A stretch of DNA of 64,000 nt, from contig NC_008391.1 in NCBI RefSeq assembly GCF_000203915.1, forward strand, positions 2,232,001 through 2,296,000, in the 5' to 3' direction. The position numbers and the translations under genes were made by a program. Each line of letters starts with the position of its first letter. Within the stretch, counting starts at the first letter, position 1. The stretch comes from Burkholderia ambifaria AMMD. Lineage in GTDB: Bacteria; Pseudomonadota; Gammaproteobacteria; Burkholderiales; Burkholderiaceae. Below the pieces are notes generated by a model that searched no databases, was not told the origin of the DNA, and saw only the letters and a program-made list of their open reading frames with translations. Below, piece after piece: positions 27,066 through 35,480 of this stretch.

Positions 27066-27878
27066 GTGTTTTACCGGAAATCCATGTTGGGTCGTCGGAA
27101 TGTCGTGTGCGTTGCCGCCGTGGCGATCGTGCTGGCGCAAGTCGCGGCGCGTGCAGAGGCCGCCAATGTCGGCGACACGGCGAGCGCTGCGTCCGCCGTG
27201 TCGCCCGATACGTCGCCCACGCGGCCGATTGTCGGCGACGATCCGGTTGCGATTCGGGACGCGCTGCACAAGCAGCACATCAAAAGCGCGGCCCCGTCCC
27301 TGAGCGATCGCGTTCGCAGCCTGGTGCCCGGTGGTGCCGACCAACATGGCCGGAACGCCGACCTGGCCGCGGTCAATCTGGATCGTGACGTGACTTTCCT
27401 GGTGCCGGTGTCGTATGGGCTGCTGTATCAGTCGAAGAAGCATGTGTTGAAGGTGGACGTCGACCTGGTCGACAGCGACGGCGAAGGCCGGAAAGGCATC
27501 CTGCTCAAGAAGAGCATCACCGGGAAGCGCGGGCGAGGGCTCGCGATCGCAGCCGAGGCGAAGGCAAAAGGCTATATCCAGCAGATCGACATCATCGAGC
27601 TCGATCCCGGAAAAGGCGGGAAGTCGACCGTTCGCGGGCGTGTGAACCTTTCGCCGGCCGCGTACGCGCAAACGCATGGTCAGTTCGCGATCGCTATTTC
27701 CGGGCGACTGGTCCGGCCGTATCTGACGGAGCACGTCGAGCACGCGGAGCCGAGCAACGACGAACCGACCGACATCACGACGAGGACTTCCCGGTTGTAT
27801 CTGGATGTCGAATCGATTTCGCTGGTGAGTCCGGCGAGTGGGGCGGTGGTGTTGAAGAAGCTGAGTTTGTCGAAGTAG
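27066..27878 (+). CDS. Exported protein of unknown function
   Basis: A 270-residue protein I do not recognise. GTG at 27066 is the likely start, since AGGAG stands six bases before it. The N-terminus is a good signal peptide (RRNVVCVAAVAIVLAQVAARAEA, cleaved near AEA). The mature part has an acidic, Ser/Pro-rich beginning and then a soluble beta-rich domain (FLVPVSYGLLYQSKKHVLKV, LSPAAYAQTHGQFAIAISG), which suggests a periplasmic or cell-surface protein. No neighbour points to a role. Confidence 0.7.
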   Translation: MFYRKSMLGRRNVVCVAAVAIVLAQVAARAEAANVGDTASAASAVSPDTSPTRPIVGDDPVAIRDALHKQHIKSAAPSLSDRVRSLVPGGADQHGRNADLAAVNLDRDVTFLVPVSYGLLYQSKKHVLKVDVDLVDSDGEGRKGILLKKSITGKRGRGLAIAAEAKAKGYIQQIDIIELDPGKGGKSTVRGRVNLSPAAYAQTHGQFAIAISGRLVRPYLTEHVEHAEPSNDEPTDITTRTSRLYLDVESISLVSPASGAVVLKKLSLSK

Positions 27879-27974
27879 GGGGGTATTGCGATCAAGTGCA
27901 TTTCACGCGCGATATCCGACGCCGTCTTGACTCGCCGCGGTGAGTTGGAGTCGCCGATTGACGCACCGCAGAGT

Positions 27975-28481
27975 CTAGGAAGACTGCGCGTCCCAACGAT
28001 GGAGGAAGGCCATTACGTCATCGCGTGATCGAAGAATTCGCTTGTCGGCCCCGTATTCCTCAAACAATTTCTGGTGGCCAACGTGTGAACTCGATCCCTG
28101 ACGACTTCGGTACGTCGAGGCCCAATCCAACAACGCGGCGAATGACGCCGCGTCTCCTCCTCGACGAATACCGCGGTGACGGATATTCTCAACGCATTCC
28201 GCTTCGTCGAGGCACAACCAGATCAGCGCGGTGGAGTCATCGCGGATCTCATTGACGAGCGAACCGTAAATACCTTCGATGACCCATCGATCAGCTTTCG
28301 CGGCATCTCGCAGTAATTGAACGGCATCGTTGCGCTCCCGAGCAACGCTGTATCCGCCCGGAAGCCAATGAATCGAATCCAGGTCTACACAGGGCGCCGC
28401 CAAGCGATTCGCGATTCGTTCGGCGAGCCAGCTTTTTCCGGAGCCCGAATTCCCCACTATCAGCGTTCTGTGCAGATCCAT
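27975..28481 (-). CDS. Small P-loop kinase-like protein
   Basis: A 168-residue nucleotide-binding protein like the adenylate-kinase-type topology modulation group. The P-loop is TLIVGNSGSGKSWLAER, and VDLDSIHW and VIEGIYG match the substrate and lid segments of this family. The ATG at 28481 is preferred because the P-loop follows eight residues later, as is usual; an upstream TTG in frame would add 21 residues. It lies at the edge of the lower-GC block. Substrate unknown. Confidence 0.8.
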   Translation of the reverse strand: MDLHRTLIVGNSGSGKSWLAERIANRLAAPCVDLDSIHWLPGGYSVARERNDAVQLLRDAAKADRWVIEGIYGSLVNEIRDDSTALIWLCLDEAECVENIRHRGIRRGGDAASFAALLDWASTYRSRQGSSSHVGHQKLFEEYGADKRILRSRDDVMAFLHRWDAQSS

Positions 28482-28973
28482 ACGTGGGCTCGTGTCGTTG
28501 GGTCCAACGGCTAATCTCTTGATCGTCAAGTGCCGGCAGCTCAATTGAGCGGCGATGGCTCGGAGCGCAAGCTTGCCAAGCCGGTTGATCGCGTGATCGC
28601 AGATGCATGCGTGCCGAGGTAAATTAATTCTGGTTACGTGTCACCCCCGGGTTCTGGTTACGCCCGAGCTTTCTCGGCAAATCAATAACTTGCGTGGCCA
28701 GCCCGATGACGTCAAATCGTACGGATGTTTGTCAATCTTGGCAGGTCGGCCTCAACTTTTGTCGACATCGGCCGTAGTACAGGTAAATGGCATGGTCTCT
28801 ACGGCCACGACGTGATAAGCATAAAGCGGAAAATCATCGATAACCGCGTCGGCAATCAAGATGCATCGAATTCGACACCATTGTCGGCGGAGGGCGTCGT
28901 GTATTATTTGATGGACCTGAGCATCGCACTACCTGGACCATTCCCGTTCTGACAACACACTCCGAATCTCCAA
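28482..28973. other. Intergenic region before the helicase
   Basis: About 490 bases of mixed base composition, lower in GC than the flanking chromosome. The frames open in it (for example at 28603-28815) have no ribosome site and no recognisable protein. I see no repeat ends, tRNA or integrase remains. It should carry the helicase promoter. Confidence 0.5.
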
Positions 28974-31900
28974 GTGACCGATACAGCAAGCGTACTACGT
29001 TACTGGCGGGCGATTGAAATTTTTTGTCCGCAATCCGTTCCGAAAGTCAAACCGGAAGACAAAAAGACACCTACAAACGACTTTCGCGCTCCGAACGCGA
29101 TTGCACCGTGGGATAAGCGTCACGCTGTGATGCGGCGACGAATCGGCAACGATGCTTGGCGGCACGAGGTATACGCCGGGGTCTATCCGGTACGTGCGTT
29201 GCGCGACCTTCTACAAGAGAAGTTCGGGGCGGACCCAGACTCGTATGACGAACGTCTCGACATCGATACCGCACTGTTTTGCCTATCAGTAACGCATGAC
29301 GGTCGCGTGCTGTTTGACAACGCTGTGCTTTCGACCTGCGCGTGGGCCTGGGGCAGGACGATTTCGCCGGGACCTAGCGCATCCAATTGGCTGGAGGGCT
29401 ACGCCGAGTTTGCAAAGAAATTCGACTCGCAGCTACGTCAGGAACTGGCACTCGAGGAAGGCGACGAGGCGGGTCATAAGCTGCAAGCCGATGGCATCAG
29501 CGTCGGACGCCCGGTGACTCTAGGGGATATCGGAAAGGTATCTGCTTGGCTGCTCCGCGAGTTACATATTGAAATGCCGGAGATATCGGACGGCATGCGT
29601 ATTTCGTCTCGCCGGGTGCCTGAGCGATACGCCTACGAAGCTGATGGAGCGGACTTCCTCAACAGCTTCTTCATGGACGACCTGAGCTTGGTCGCGAGCC
29701 AGGTCGAGGCAGGTAACGTCGGCCCCGCATTGCATGAATATCTTGCCGCCGACGGTGCAGTGGACGAATCGAGACGTGTAGATGTTCGGCAGAAGCTTGC
29801 CCTGCCTTTCCATTCGCTGGCGCCCGAAGTGTTTCCTCATGGTAGGTGGCCCAGCAAAGGACATCATCCACTCGTCTATGGCCAACAGTTCGCCATTAAC
29901 CAACTACTCGAGCAAGTAGAACAAACAGGAGGACTGTTTGGCATCAACGGCCCTCCCGGCACGGGCAAAACAACACTCTTGCGCGACCTCGTAGCGTCGG
30001 TCGTCGTTTCGCGCGCATTAGCTCTGAGCAAACTCAGCTCGCCCGCGCAGGCGTTTACCGGCGTGGCCAGCATGAAGGCTCAAGATAAAGAGCGAACCGT
30101 CAAGCTCTGGAGCGACGCACTATCTGGATTCGAAATCGTCGTTGCATCGGCAAACAATGGCGCAGTCGAAAACGTTACCCTCGATATTCCTGGCATCGAT
30201 GCAGTCGATGCAAGCTGGGCCCAAGGTTTCGACTATTTCAGCGAATTCGCATCACGGGTCATCGAAAAGCCAGCGTGGGGACTGCTCGCCGCGCGCCTTG
30301 GAAGCAAGGCCAACCGTGCGATTTTCAGGAAGCGATTCTGGCAAGACGAGTCACGCGAGTCGTCAGAGGCATCTGGCGGAGATGGCGCTGAGAAGAAGCC
30401 GGGGTTTTCCAGTTGGCTTTATTCCCAAAATTCAGCCCTCATAGACTGGAGAGCGGCGAAGACGAGCTTTCAGCAAGCGCTTGATGCTGAAAGGAAGCTT
30501 CGAGCACAACGACAGTCGTGGTTTGAGCGTATTGGCGAGCTCGCCAAGGCGCTGGCGCGCGAGAAGGGATTTGCGGCCGAGGCGGAGCGTCGGCAGCAGG
30601 CCGAGATTAATTCGGCGATTGCAGAGGAGGCGGCCGCCGCTGAACACGAACGAGCGCGCATCGAACACGAGAGCGCTTCGGCGACCTTGGCCTCTCATGC
30701 CAGCAATCGACCGGGCATTATTCGAGTCGTATTCACTCTCGGAAGAGCGTATAGGAACTGGAACGCAAGGAGTCGGGAACTCGCAACGGTAGAGCGCGAG
30801 GCCAGAAAAAGCAAGCTGGCAGCGCAAGAGCTTGCAGATGCCATGGTGGAAATCCAGGAGGCTTCAACGGGCTTTCGTACTGCGGCCGAGAGGACCCTGG
30901 CAAAGGAGAGAGAAGTCGTCGAGCGGCTACGCAAATCTCTGGCTGAAGCTAAGCAAGTTCTTGGAGAACACTTTCCCTCCTTTGCGACGTGGCATACCGA
31001 TGATGTCGGACGCGAGAAAAGTTCTCCGTGGGTCGACCCCGCATGGAATGCTGCGCGGACACGCGTCTTCATGGAAGCCTTGAATCTCCACAAGGCGTTC
31101 GTCATTTCGCAAGCGGCGGATATCGGGAAAAACTTAACCGCGCTATTCGACGTACTTCAGGGGAACGTGCCGGCGGACGCTGCGCATGCTGCTGTACGCG
31201 CGGCATGGCAGACACTCTTTTTCATAGTCCCTGTAGTCTCCACGACGTTCGCTTCACTTCCTCGGTTGTTCGAACATCTTGGTAGAGAAGAGCTGGGATG
31301 GCTCCTCATCGATGAGGCTGGTCAGGCCGTCCCTCAGAGCGCCGTTGGCGGAATATGGCGTGCAAAGCGAGCGATTGTCGTTGGGGACCCCCTGCAGCTC
31401 GAGCCCGTTCTCACCATTCCATTCAGCGCGCAGCAGGCATTGCGCGGCAAGTTCGACGTGAGCGAAACGTGGCTTCCGGGTCGGCTTTCCACGCAAAAGC
31501 TCGCGGACCGCGTCGCGACAGTCGGGACAGTATTGGTCGACCACGAGCGCAAACCGTTATGGGTCAGCTCGCCGTTGCGCGTGCATCGTCGTTGCGATGA
31601 AGAGATGTTCCGCATATCAAACAAGATTGCGTACAACGACATGATGGTGTTCGGTACAGAAGGCAGGAAACCATTCCACCTGCCACCTTCTGCGTGGATA
31701 CACGTCGAAAGCGCTGACGCTGAAGGCCACTGGATACCGGCGGAAGGAGAGATGGCATTGTCCATACTGCGTGATGTCGCGCCAGAAACCCGCGACAAAA
31801 TCTACGTGATTTCGCCCTTTCGGGACGTCGTTCGCGGACTCGAGTCGCTGCTACATAAAGCAAAGCTTTCGAACGTCGAGGTCGGAACGATTCATACGGT

Positions 31901-32144
31901 CCAAGGCAAGGAGTCTGACGTCGTGCTCCTGGTGCTGGGCGGAAATCCGAAGAGGCCTGGTGCGAAGGCTTGGGCGTCCAAAAAGCCAAACCTGCTGAAC
32001 GTCGCAGTCAGTCGCGCCAAGCGAAGAATCTACGTGATAGGCAATCGGAGGGTCTGGGAGCAATTCGACAACTTCGATAAGTGTTCGGCCATCCTCGGGC
32101 CGCAAAGCGAGTGGGTTCCACCTGTTCCGTCTTACCTTCAATAA
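28974..32144 (+). CDS. Large SF1 (Dna2/Upf1-type) helicase-like ATPase
   Basis: A 1056-residue protein. An unrecognised N-terminal region of about 320 residues is followed by the Walker A motif INGPPGTGKTTLLRDL (near 323-338) and the Walker B motif WLLIDEAGQAVPQSA (near 773-787). The later SF1 motifs are GDPLQLEP (near 805), VGTIHTVQGKESDVVLLVLG (near 965-985) and NVAVSRAKRRIYVIGN (near 1010). About 450 residues separate Walker A from Walker B; that insert contains an Ala/Glu/Arg-rich coiled-coil stretch near 500-660. It starts at GTG. It sits alone in a low-GC block next to membrane proteins, a setting often seen for defence ATPases. The ATPase fold is certain; a defence role is inference. 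Confidence 0.88.
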   Translation: MTDTASVLRYWRAIEIFCPQSVPKVKPEDKKTPTNDFRAPNAIAPWDKRHAVMRRRIGNDAWRHEVYAGVYPVRALRDLLQEKFGADPDSYDERLDIDTALFCLSVTHDGRVLFDNAVLSTCAWAWGRTISPGPSASNWLEGYAEFAKKFDSQLRQELALEEGDEAGHKLQADGISVGRPVTLGDIGKVSAWLLRELHIEMPEISDGMRISSRRVPERYAYEADGADFLNSFFMDDLSLVASQVEAGNVGPALHEYLAADGAVDESRRVDVRQKLALPFHSLAPEVFPHGRWPSKGHHPLVYGQQFAINQLLEQVEQTGGLFGINGPPGTGKTTLLRDLVASVVVSRALALSKLSSPAQAFTGVASMKAQDKERTVKLWSDALSGFEIVVASANNGAVENVTLDIPGIDAVDASWAQGFDYFSEFASRVIEKPAWGLLAARLGSKANRAIFRKRFWQDESRESSEASGGDGAEKKPGFSSWLYSQNSALIDWRAAKTSFQQALDAERKLRAQRQSWFERIGELAKALAREKGFAAEAERRQQAEINSAIAEEAAAAEHERARIEHESASATLASHASNRPGIIRVVFTLGRAYRNWNARSRELATVEREARKSKLAAQELADAMVEIQEASTGFRTAAERTLAKEREVVERLRKSLAEAKQVLGEHFPSFATWHTDDVGREKSSPWVDPAWNAARTRVFMEALNLHKAFVISQAADIGKNLTALFDVLQGNVPADAAHAAVRAAWQTLFFIVPVVSTTFASLPRLFEHLGREELGWLLIDEAGQAVPQSAVGGIWRAKRAIVVGDPLQLEPVLTIPFSAQQALRGKFDVSETWLPGRLSTQKLADRVATVGTVLVDHERKPLWVSSPLRVHRRCDEEMFRISNKIAYNDMMVFGTEGRKPFHLPPSAWIHVESADAEGHWIPAEGEMALSILRDVAPETRDKIYVISPFRDVVRGLESLLHKAKLSNVEVGTIHTVQGKESDVVLLVLGGNPKRPGAKAWASKKPNLLNVAVSRAKRRIYVIGNRRVWEQFDNFDKCSAILGPQSEWVPPVPSYLQ

Positions 32145-32184
32145 GACCTTCGCTCCTTGCCCGAAAATTTCACGCACCACGCCG

Positions 32185-33072
32185 ATGTCCATACAGACAA
32201 GCAGTTCAACTATCGAGGCTAAACGCTACCTTGCGTGGGTTGGAGTCGCGCTGGAGGCCGCTTCAGAAACATCGCTTTCAACAGCCGTTTCGTTGCTGAA
32301 CGAGGCCGGCGCGCCACTGGCAGACGCCGAAGCCATCGTTGCCGGAATATCCGCCTTCAAGGACAAACGCTGGCGGCACACACCGTCCTCTACAACAAAG
32401 CCAGGCCTGAACGCATACAGTGGCTGGCACAACGGTCGCGTCGGTGAGAGACCACCGTCGGCAAACTCAATTCGACATCCCATATCAGCCGCGTTGGCGG
32501 TGCTCTTCGCCCTCGGCTTGTGCATCGGCGGATATCATCTTTACCGCGTACGGGTTCCTGTGCCGGCGACCGGTCCGCAGCAGCCCCGTACGGCAGCTTC
32601 GGAAGGCAGGGTTTCAAACACAGGGCAACCCTCGAGTTCGACTCGTCAGTCAACTAATCGCCATCGCGAGCAAGAGCCCGCGAAGCTAGAGCACACGAAG
32701 CCACGGCACCAAAGTATTTCACGTGCAGAGTCATCACCGATGGCTCCCGGTTCTTCAGCCGAACCTGGCGCAACGTTTTCGGCGGCACAACAGCCGCCTA
32801 CCCGACGTGGCGATTGTCCACCCGGCGTCGACCGTATCGGCTGCACAGTGTCGGCGACCGACAGCACATTTCCGTTGAAGGCGAAGATACCAGTCAACGC
32901 GCACTACGAGCCGAACGGATATGGCTGGCAGTGCAACTCCGGATACGTCGAACGAGGCCTGGGATGTATCAAACTTATCGTACCTCCGCATGCCCATTTC
33001 GATATTTCCGGTCATGGATGGTTCTGCGACCCTGGCTTCGAGCCGAGGGGCGATACTTGCCAGTCGCACTAG
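32185..33072 (+). CDS. Membrane-anchored protein with two C-terminal GxGWxC repeats
   Basis: A 295-residue protein of unknown function. A soluble N-terminal part of about 95 residues is followed by one membrane helix (about 99-121: ISAALAVLFALGLCIGGYHL), a long Ser/Pro/Gln/His linker, and two Cys-containing repeats of about 31 residues. These read NAHYEPNGYGWQCNSGYVE and HAHFDISGHGWFCDPGFEP, with a second Cys after each. This repeat type occurs in proteins of several proteobacteria. The C-terminal part is probably periplasmic, where the paired cysteines can form disulfides. It starts 40 bases after the helicase and is followed at once by the next membrane gene. Confidence 0.7.
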   Translation: MSIQTSSSTIEAKRYLAWVGVALEAASETSLSTAVSLLNEAGAPLADAEAIVAGISAFKDKRWRHTPSSTTKPGLNAYSGWHNGRVGERPPSANSIRHPISAALAVLFALGLCIGGYHLYRVRVPVPATGPQQPRTAASEGRVSNTGQPSSSTRQSTNRHREQEPAKLEHTKPRHQSISRAESSPMAPGSSAEPGATFSAAQQPPTRRGDCPPGVDRIGCTVSATDSTFPLKAKIPVNAHYEPNGYGWQCNSGYVERGLGCIKLIVPPHAHFDISGHGWFCDPGFEPRGDTCQSH

Positions 33073-33879
33073 ATGGTTACGGTTATGAAAGAGAAATTTA
33101 TAAAACCGAGTCAAGTTGCAGCACTGCGCGCGCAGACGTCAGCAGCTTCGCAGAACGCGGCACGTGACTCAACGTGGACGGCTGCTTTAGGACTCGCAGC
33201 AAACGCCAGCCTGTGGATTGCCGTCTTTGCTGGGCTCTTTTACTGCCAAGGGCGAGCCTACAGGGACTCCTATCTCATCATACATGGCCTATACCCGCCG
33301 ATGTTTCCATGGGACCATGGCGACATGGTTTATTTTGGTGTGAATATTGGGTTCTCCAATTTACTTTCCGCAATCATATTTCCCGCAATTTCAGCGTCGT
33401 ACCTCATCGCGCTTTTGATTTTGGCGAGACGGCGTTGGAAGAAATGGAGGGGGCCGGAAGCGGGTTCTAAAGAAGCCAAAGTAAAAACGTCTCAAAGAAC
33501 TCCAATGAAATTGACAACGAGTCAGCTCGCGATTGTTTCGTTTCTCTTGCTCGTCCTCGCTGCTTTAATTTTCATGTTCATCTATTTCATCATGACCACG
33601 GTCGCGGCGAGCCACGGGCGAGCAAAGGCTGAGCAGGAAATCAAGCGGCAAGACTCTTGTAATTTTAATCGAATGGACCCGCAGGATTTCATCCCTGTAA
33701 GGGTCGAGCGGCTAGTCCAAGGGGAGCATGAGCGCTACGACGGTTTTCTTATCACGTGTTCTGCGGCGAACTGCGGTGTGCGAAGTGCCGTGACGGGACA
33801 CGCGCAGGTCATACCACGCGATGGAATCTTGCGCTTCGATACCGTCGACATAGCGGACGCTTACTTGCCGGCCCGGTGA
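33073..33879 (+). CDS. Multi-pass membrane protein of unknown function
   Basis: A 268-residue protein I do not recognise. It has membrane segments near residues 40-60, 92-117 and 150-178 (for example FLLLVLAALIFMFIYFIMTT) and then a soluble C-terminal domain of about 85 residues with three cysteines (RQDSCNFNRMDPQD, TCSAANCGV). Its ATG follows directly on the stop codon of the upstream gene, so the two are co-translated. With the upstream gene it may form an envelope complex. Base use is lower in GC than the surrounding chromosome. Confidence 0.65.
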   Translation: MVTVMKEKFIKPSQVAALRAQTSAASQNAARDSTWTAALGLAANASLWIAVFAGLFYCQGRAYRDSYLIIHGLYPPMFPWDHGDMVYFGVNIGFSNLLSAIIFPAISASYLIALLILARRRWKKWRGPEAGSKEAKVKTSQRTPMKLTTSQLAIVSFLLLVLAALIFMFIYFIMTTVAASHGRAKAEQEIKRQDSCNFNRMDPQDFIPVRVERLVQGEHERYDGFLITCSAANCGVRSAVTGHAQVIPRDGILRFDTVDIADAYLPAR

Positions 33880-33965
33880 AGTGTTCGCTGAGTCAGGTCC
33901 TCAATGTCATTCGTTCCTAAAGGGGCTGCGCACGCCGCTGTCGTTAGAGGTGCCTCTGAGGGAGT

Positions 33966-34994
33966 TCACGACGCTTGCGCGTCCGTTCGCGCTCGTGTCA
34001 CGGCCTCCTGAAGCGCCTGTTTCACCCATGGAGGGGACAACGCGTCGGAAATTTCCGCGAAGAAGGTATCAGTTCCGTCGAATTTCGCGTCAGGAAACGT
34101 CCACGCGTGGTCTATAGACCGCTCGCACACCGCGACACCTCTTGGTGTAAGCTGCATTGAGAAGTGACACGCTTGCCGACGTGCTTTAGGCAAGGCGGTC
34201 AGAAACTGCCCGCCGGGCTCAAGTATGTGTTGTGCCAGCGCACGGACATTTTGGCGCAACTTCAACATTGCGTCGGTTACTTTGCCTGGTGTTGACGCGG
34301 TTGTGACCCCGCCCCCCGGCGAAAAGTAAGCTTTCCCGTCGATGACTAACGGTGCGTCAAGTCCCGACTTTCTGAGCACCTTCCGGTCACCGTCGGAGGC
34401 CTCGCGCTCACGAGCGAGCATTCCTTTGAGTTCGAATGGTTCGATGACGGCGGGCCAGTTTCTGGCAACCACTCGAATCAGGTCCTCGCGAGCGAAAAGC
34501 AACGAGTCGCCCGAGTGCGGACGTATGTCGATAAACAGTGCGACAGCTACACCAAACATCGCGAACAACAGGAAGTCCCCGCGAGCTGAGAAATAGTCAT
34601 CGGTCGAGGCTTCTGCCAAGTGCAGGTGATGAATGCCCCAGTCGGCCCACAGCAGGTCGGTCCTTTCGCTACGCCTCTTCCCGCTTGAATCTGACCTGAG
34701 CAGCCCCTTGCTTTGGAACGGGTTGATGTCATCGCCGTTCTGAATGGTGCGTTCGAGTGACCGAAACGCACTGGCGACGGGCCCATCAAGCGACTTGGGA
34801 AACCGGTCAGAAGCATAAATCTGGCGCGGGCGGGGGTCGATTGTCCGCAGTCGAAAATCCAGCCACCGAAGCAACGGAACGTGCAATCCGTCGACGTTGC
34901 CGCTGTGCTTGAGGTCGAATCCCACCAGGAGTTCGGTGGCAATTTGGTCGACGTTTTTGAAGAACTCTTCGTTTAGCTCCTCAATTGTTTGCAC
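33966..34994 (-). CDS. Unrecognised accessory protein
   Basis: A 342-residue protein converging on the membrane gene. GTG at 34994 is preferred as start because AAAGGAG stands just before it; the frame is open 54 codons further. Charged and well-ordered throughout, it has no membrane segment. The most conserved-looking part is DLLWADWGIHHLHLAEAS followed by GDFLLFAMFGVAVALFIDIR. I have seen WGIHHLH-like blocks in uncharacterised bacterial proteins but cannot tie them to a function. Position in the low-GC block after glmS suggests an accessory role. Confidence 0.6.
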   Translation of the reverse strand: MQTIEELNEEFFKNVDQIATELLVGFDLKHSGNVDGLHVPLLRWLDFRLRTIDPRPRQIYASDRFPKSLDGPVASAFRSLERTIQNGDDINPFQSKGLLRSDSSGKRRSERTDLLWADWGIHHLHLAEASTDDYFSARGDFLLFAMFGVAVALFIDIRPHSGDSLLFAREDLIRVVARNWPAVIEPFELKGMLAREREASDGDRKVLRKSGLDAPLVIDGKAYFSPGGGVTTASTPGKVTDAMLKLRQNVRALAQHILEPGGQFLTALPKARRQACHFSMQLTPRGVAVCERSIDHAWTFPDAKFDGTDTFFAEISDALSPPWVKQALQEAVTRARTDAQAS

Positions 34995-35444
34995 GAGCGC
35001 TCCTTTCAGCAAAGTATCGGGCCCCGTCAACGGCAACCGCCTCAGCGACGAAGCTACAAAGCGCAGAGGCCGTCGACGACTGCGCGCAGCGCACATGTGC
35101 CGAAGAGGGGGCGGCGCCGGTAAAGCCCAAGTGATGACCGCATCATGTACATTCAACGCTCTCGGCTCGAACTATAAGTGCAAACGGCCGCCAAAAGGCG
35201 GCCGCTGCTTAGGGATTGTGACCACATTGCTGCTCTGCTCAAGAAAAATGACAGCGCTCAGCTGCTTGAGGAAAACGCCAGCCACACATTATATTGCGAA
35301 AAATATCACATATTATTCATATATATCAATGACTTACAAAGTCAAACAATTCGCTAAGACTTCACGAAATTGCGTGATGTTTTTTGCCTGAAATTTCAGC
35401 ATATTTTTTCCCGCTCCACACGCGAGCACAAACAGCAAATACCC
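34995..35444. other. AT-rich spacer between accessory gene and glmS 3' end
   Basis: This 450-base gap holds a perfect hairpin without T-run at 35185-35204 (CGGCCGCC / GGCGGCCG), a strongly AT-rich stretch from about 35275 to 35410, and a 12-base palindrome CTGAAATTTCAG at 35388-35399. No gene is seen. The last bases before glmS correspond to the place where Tn7-like elements insert. Confidence 0.55.
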
Positions 35445-35480
35445 TCACTCCACCGTCACCGACTTCGCCAAATTCCTCGG
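35415..35480 (-). other. Candidate attTn7 site at the glmS 3' end
   Basis: Tn7 family elements recognise the end of glmS and insert about 25 bases past its stop codon. Accessory low-GC genes begin on that side here. No tns genes and no Tn7 end repeats were seen, so this marks the known site type, not proven use. Confidence 0.35.

Noticed and set aside
35185..35204. Perfect GC-rich hairpin before the accessory gene block
   Set aside because: It lacks a T-run on either strand, so I did not call it an intrinsic terminator; it may be one that is factor-dependent.
28482..35444. Complete Tn7-like transposon at the glmS site
   Set aside because: No tnsA, tnsB, tnsC or tnsD genes and no end repeats were found; only the location fits.
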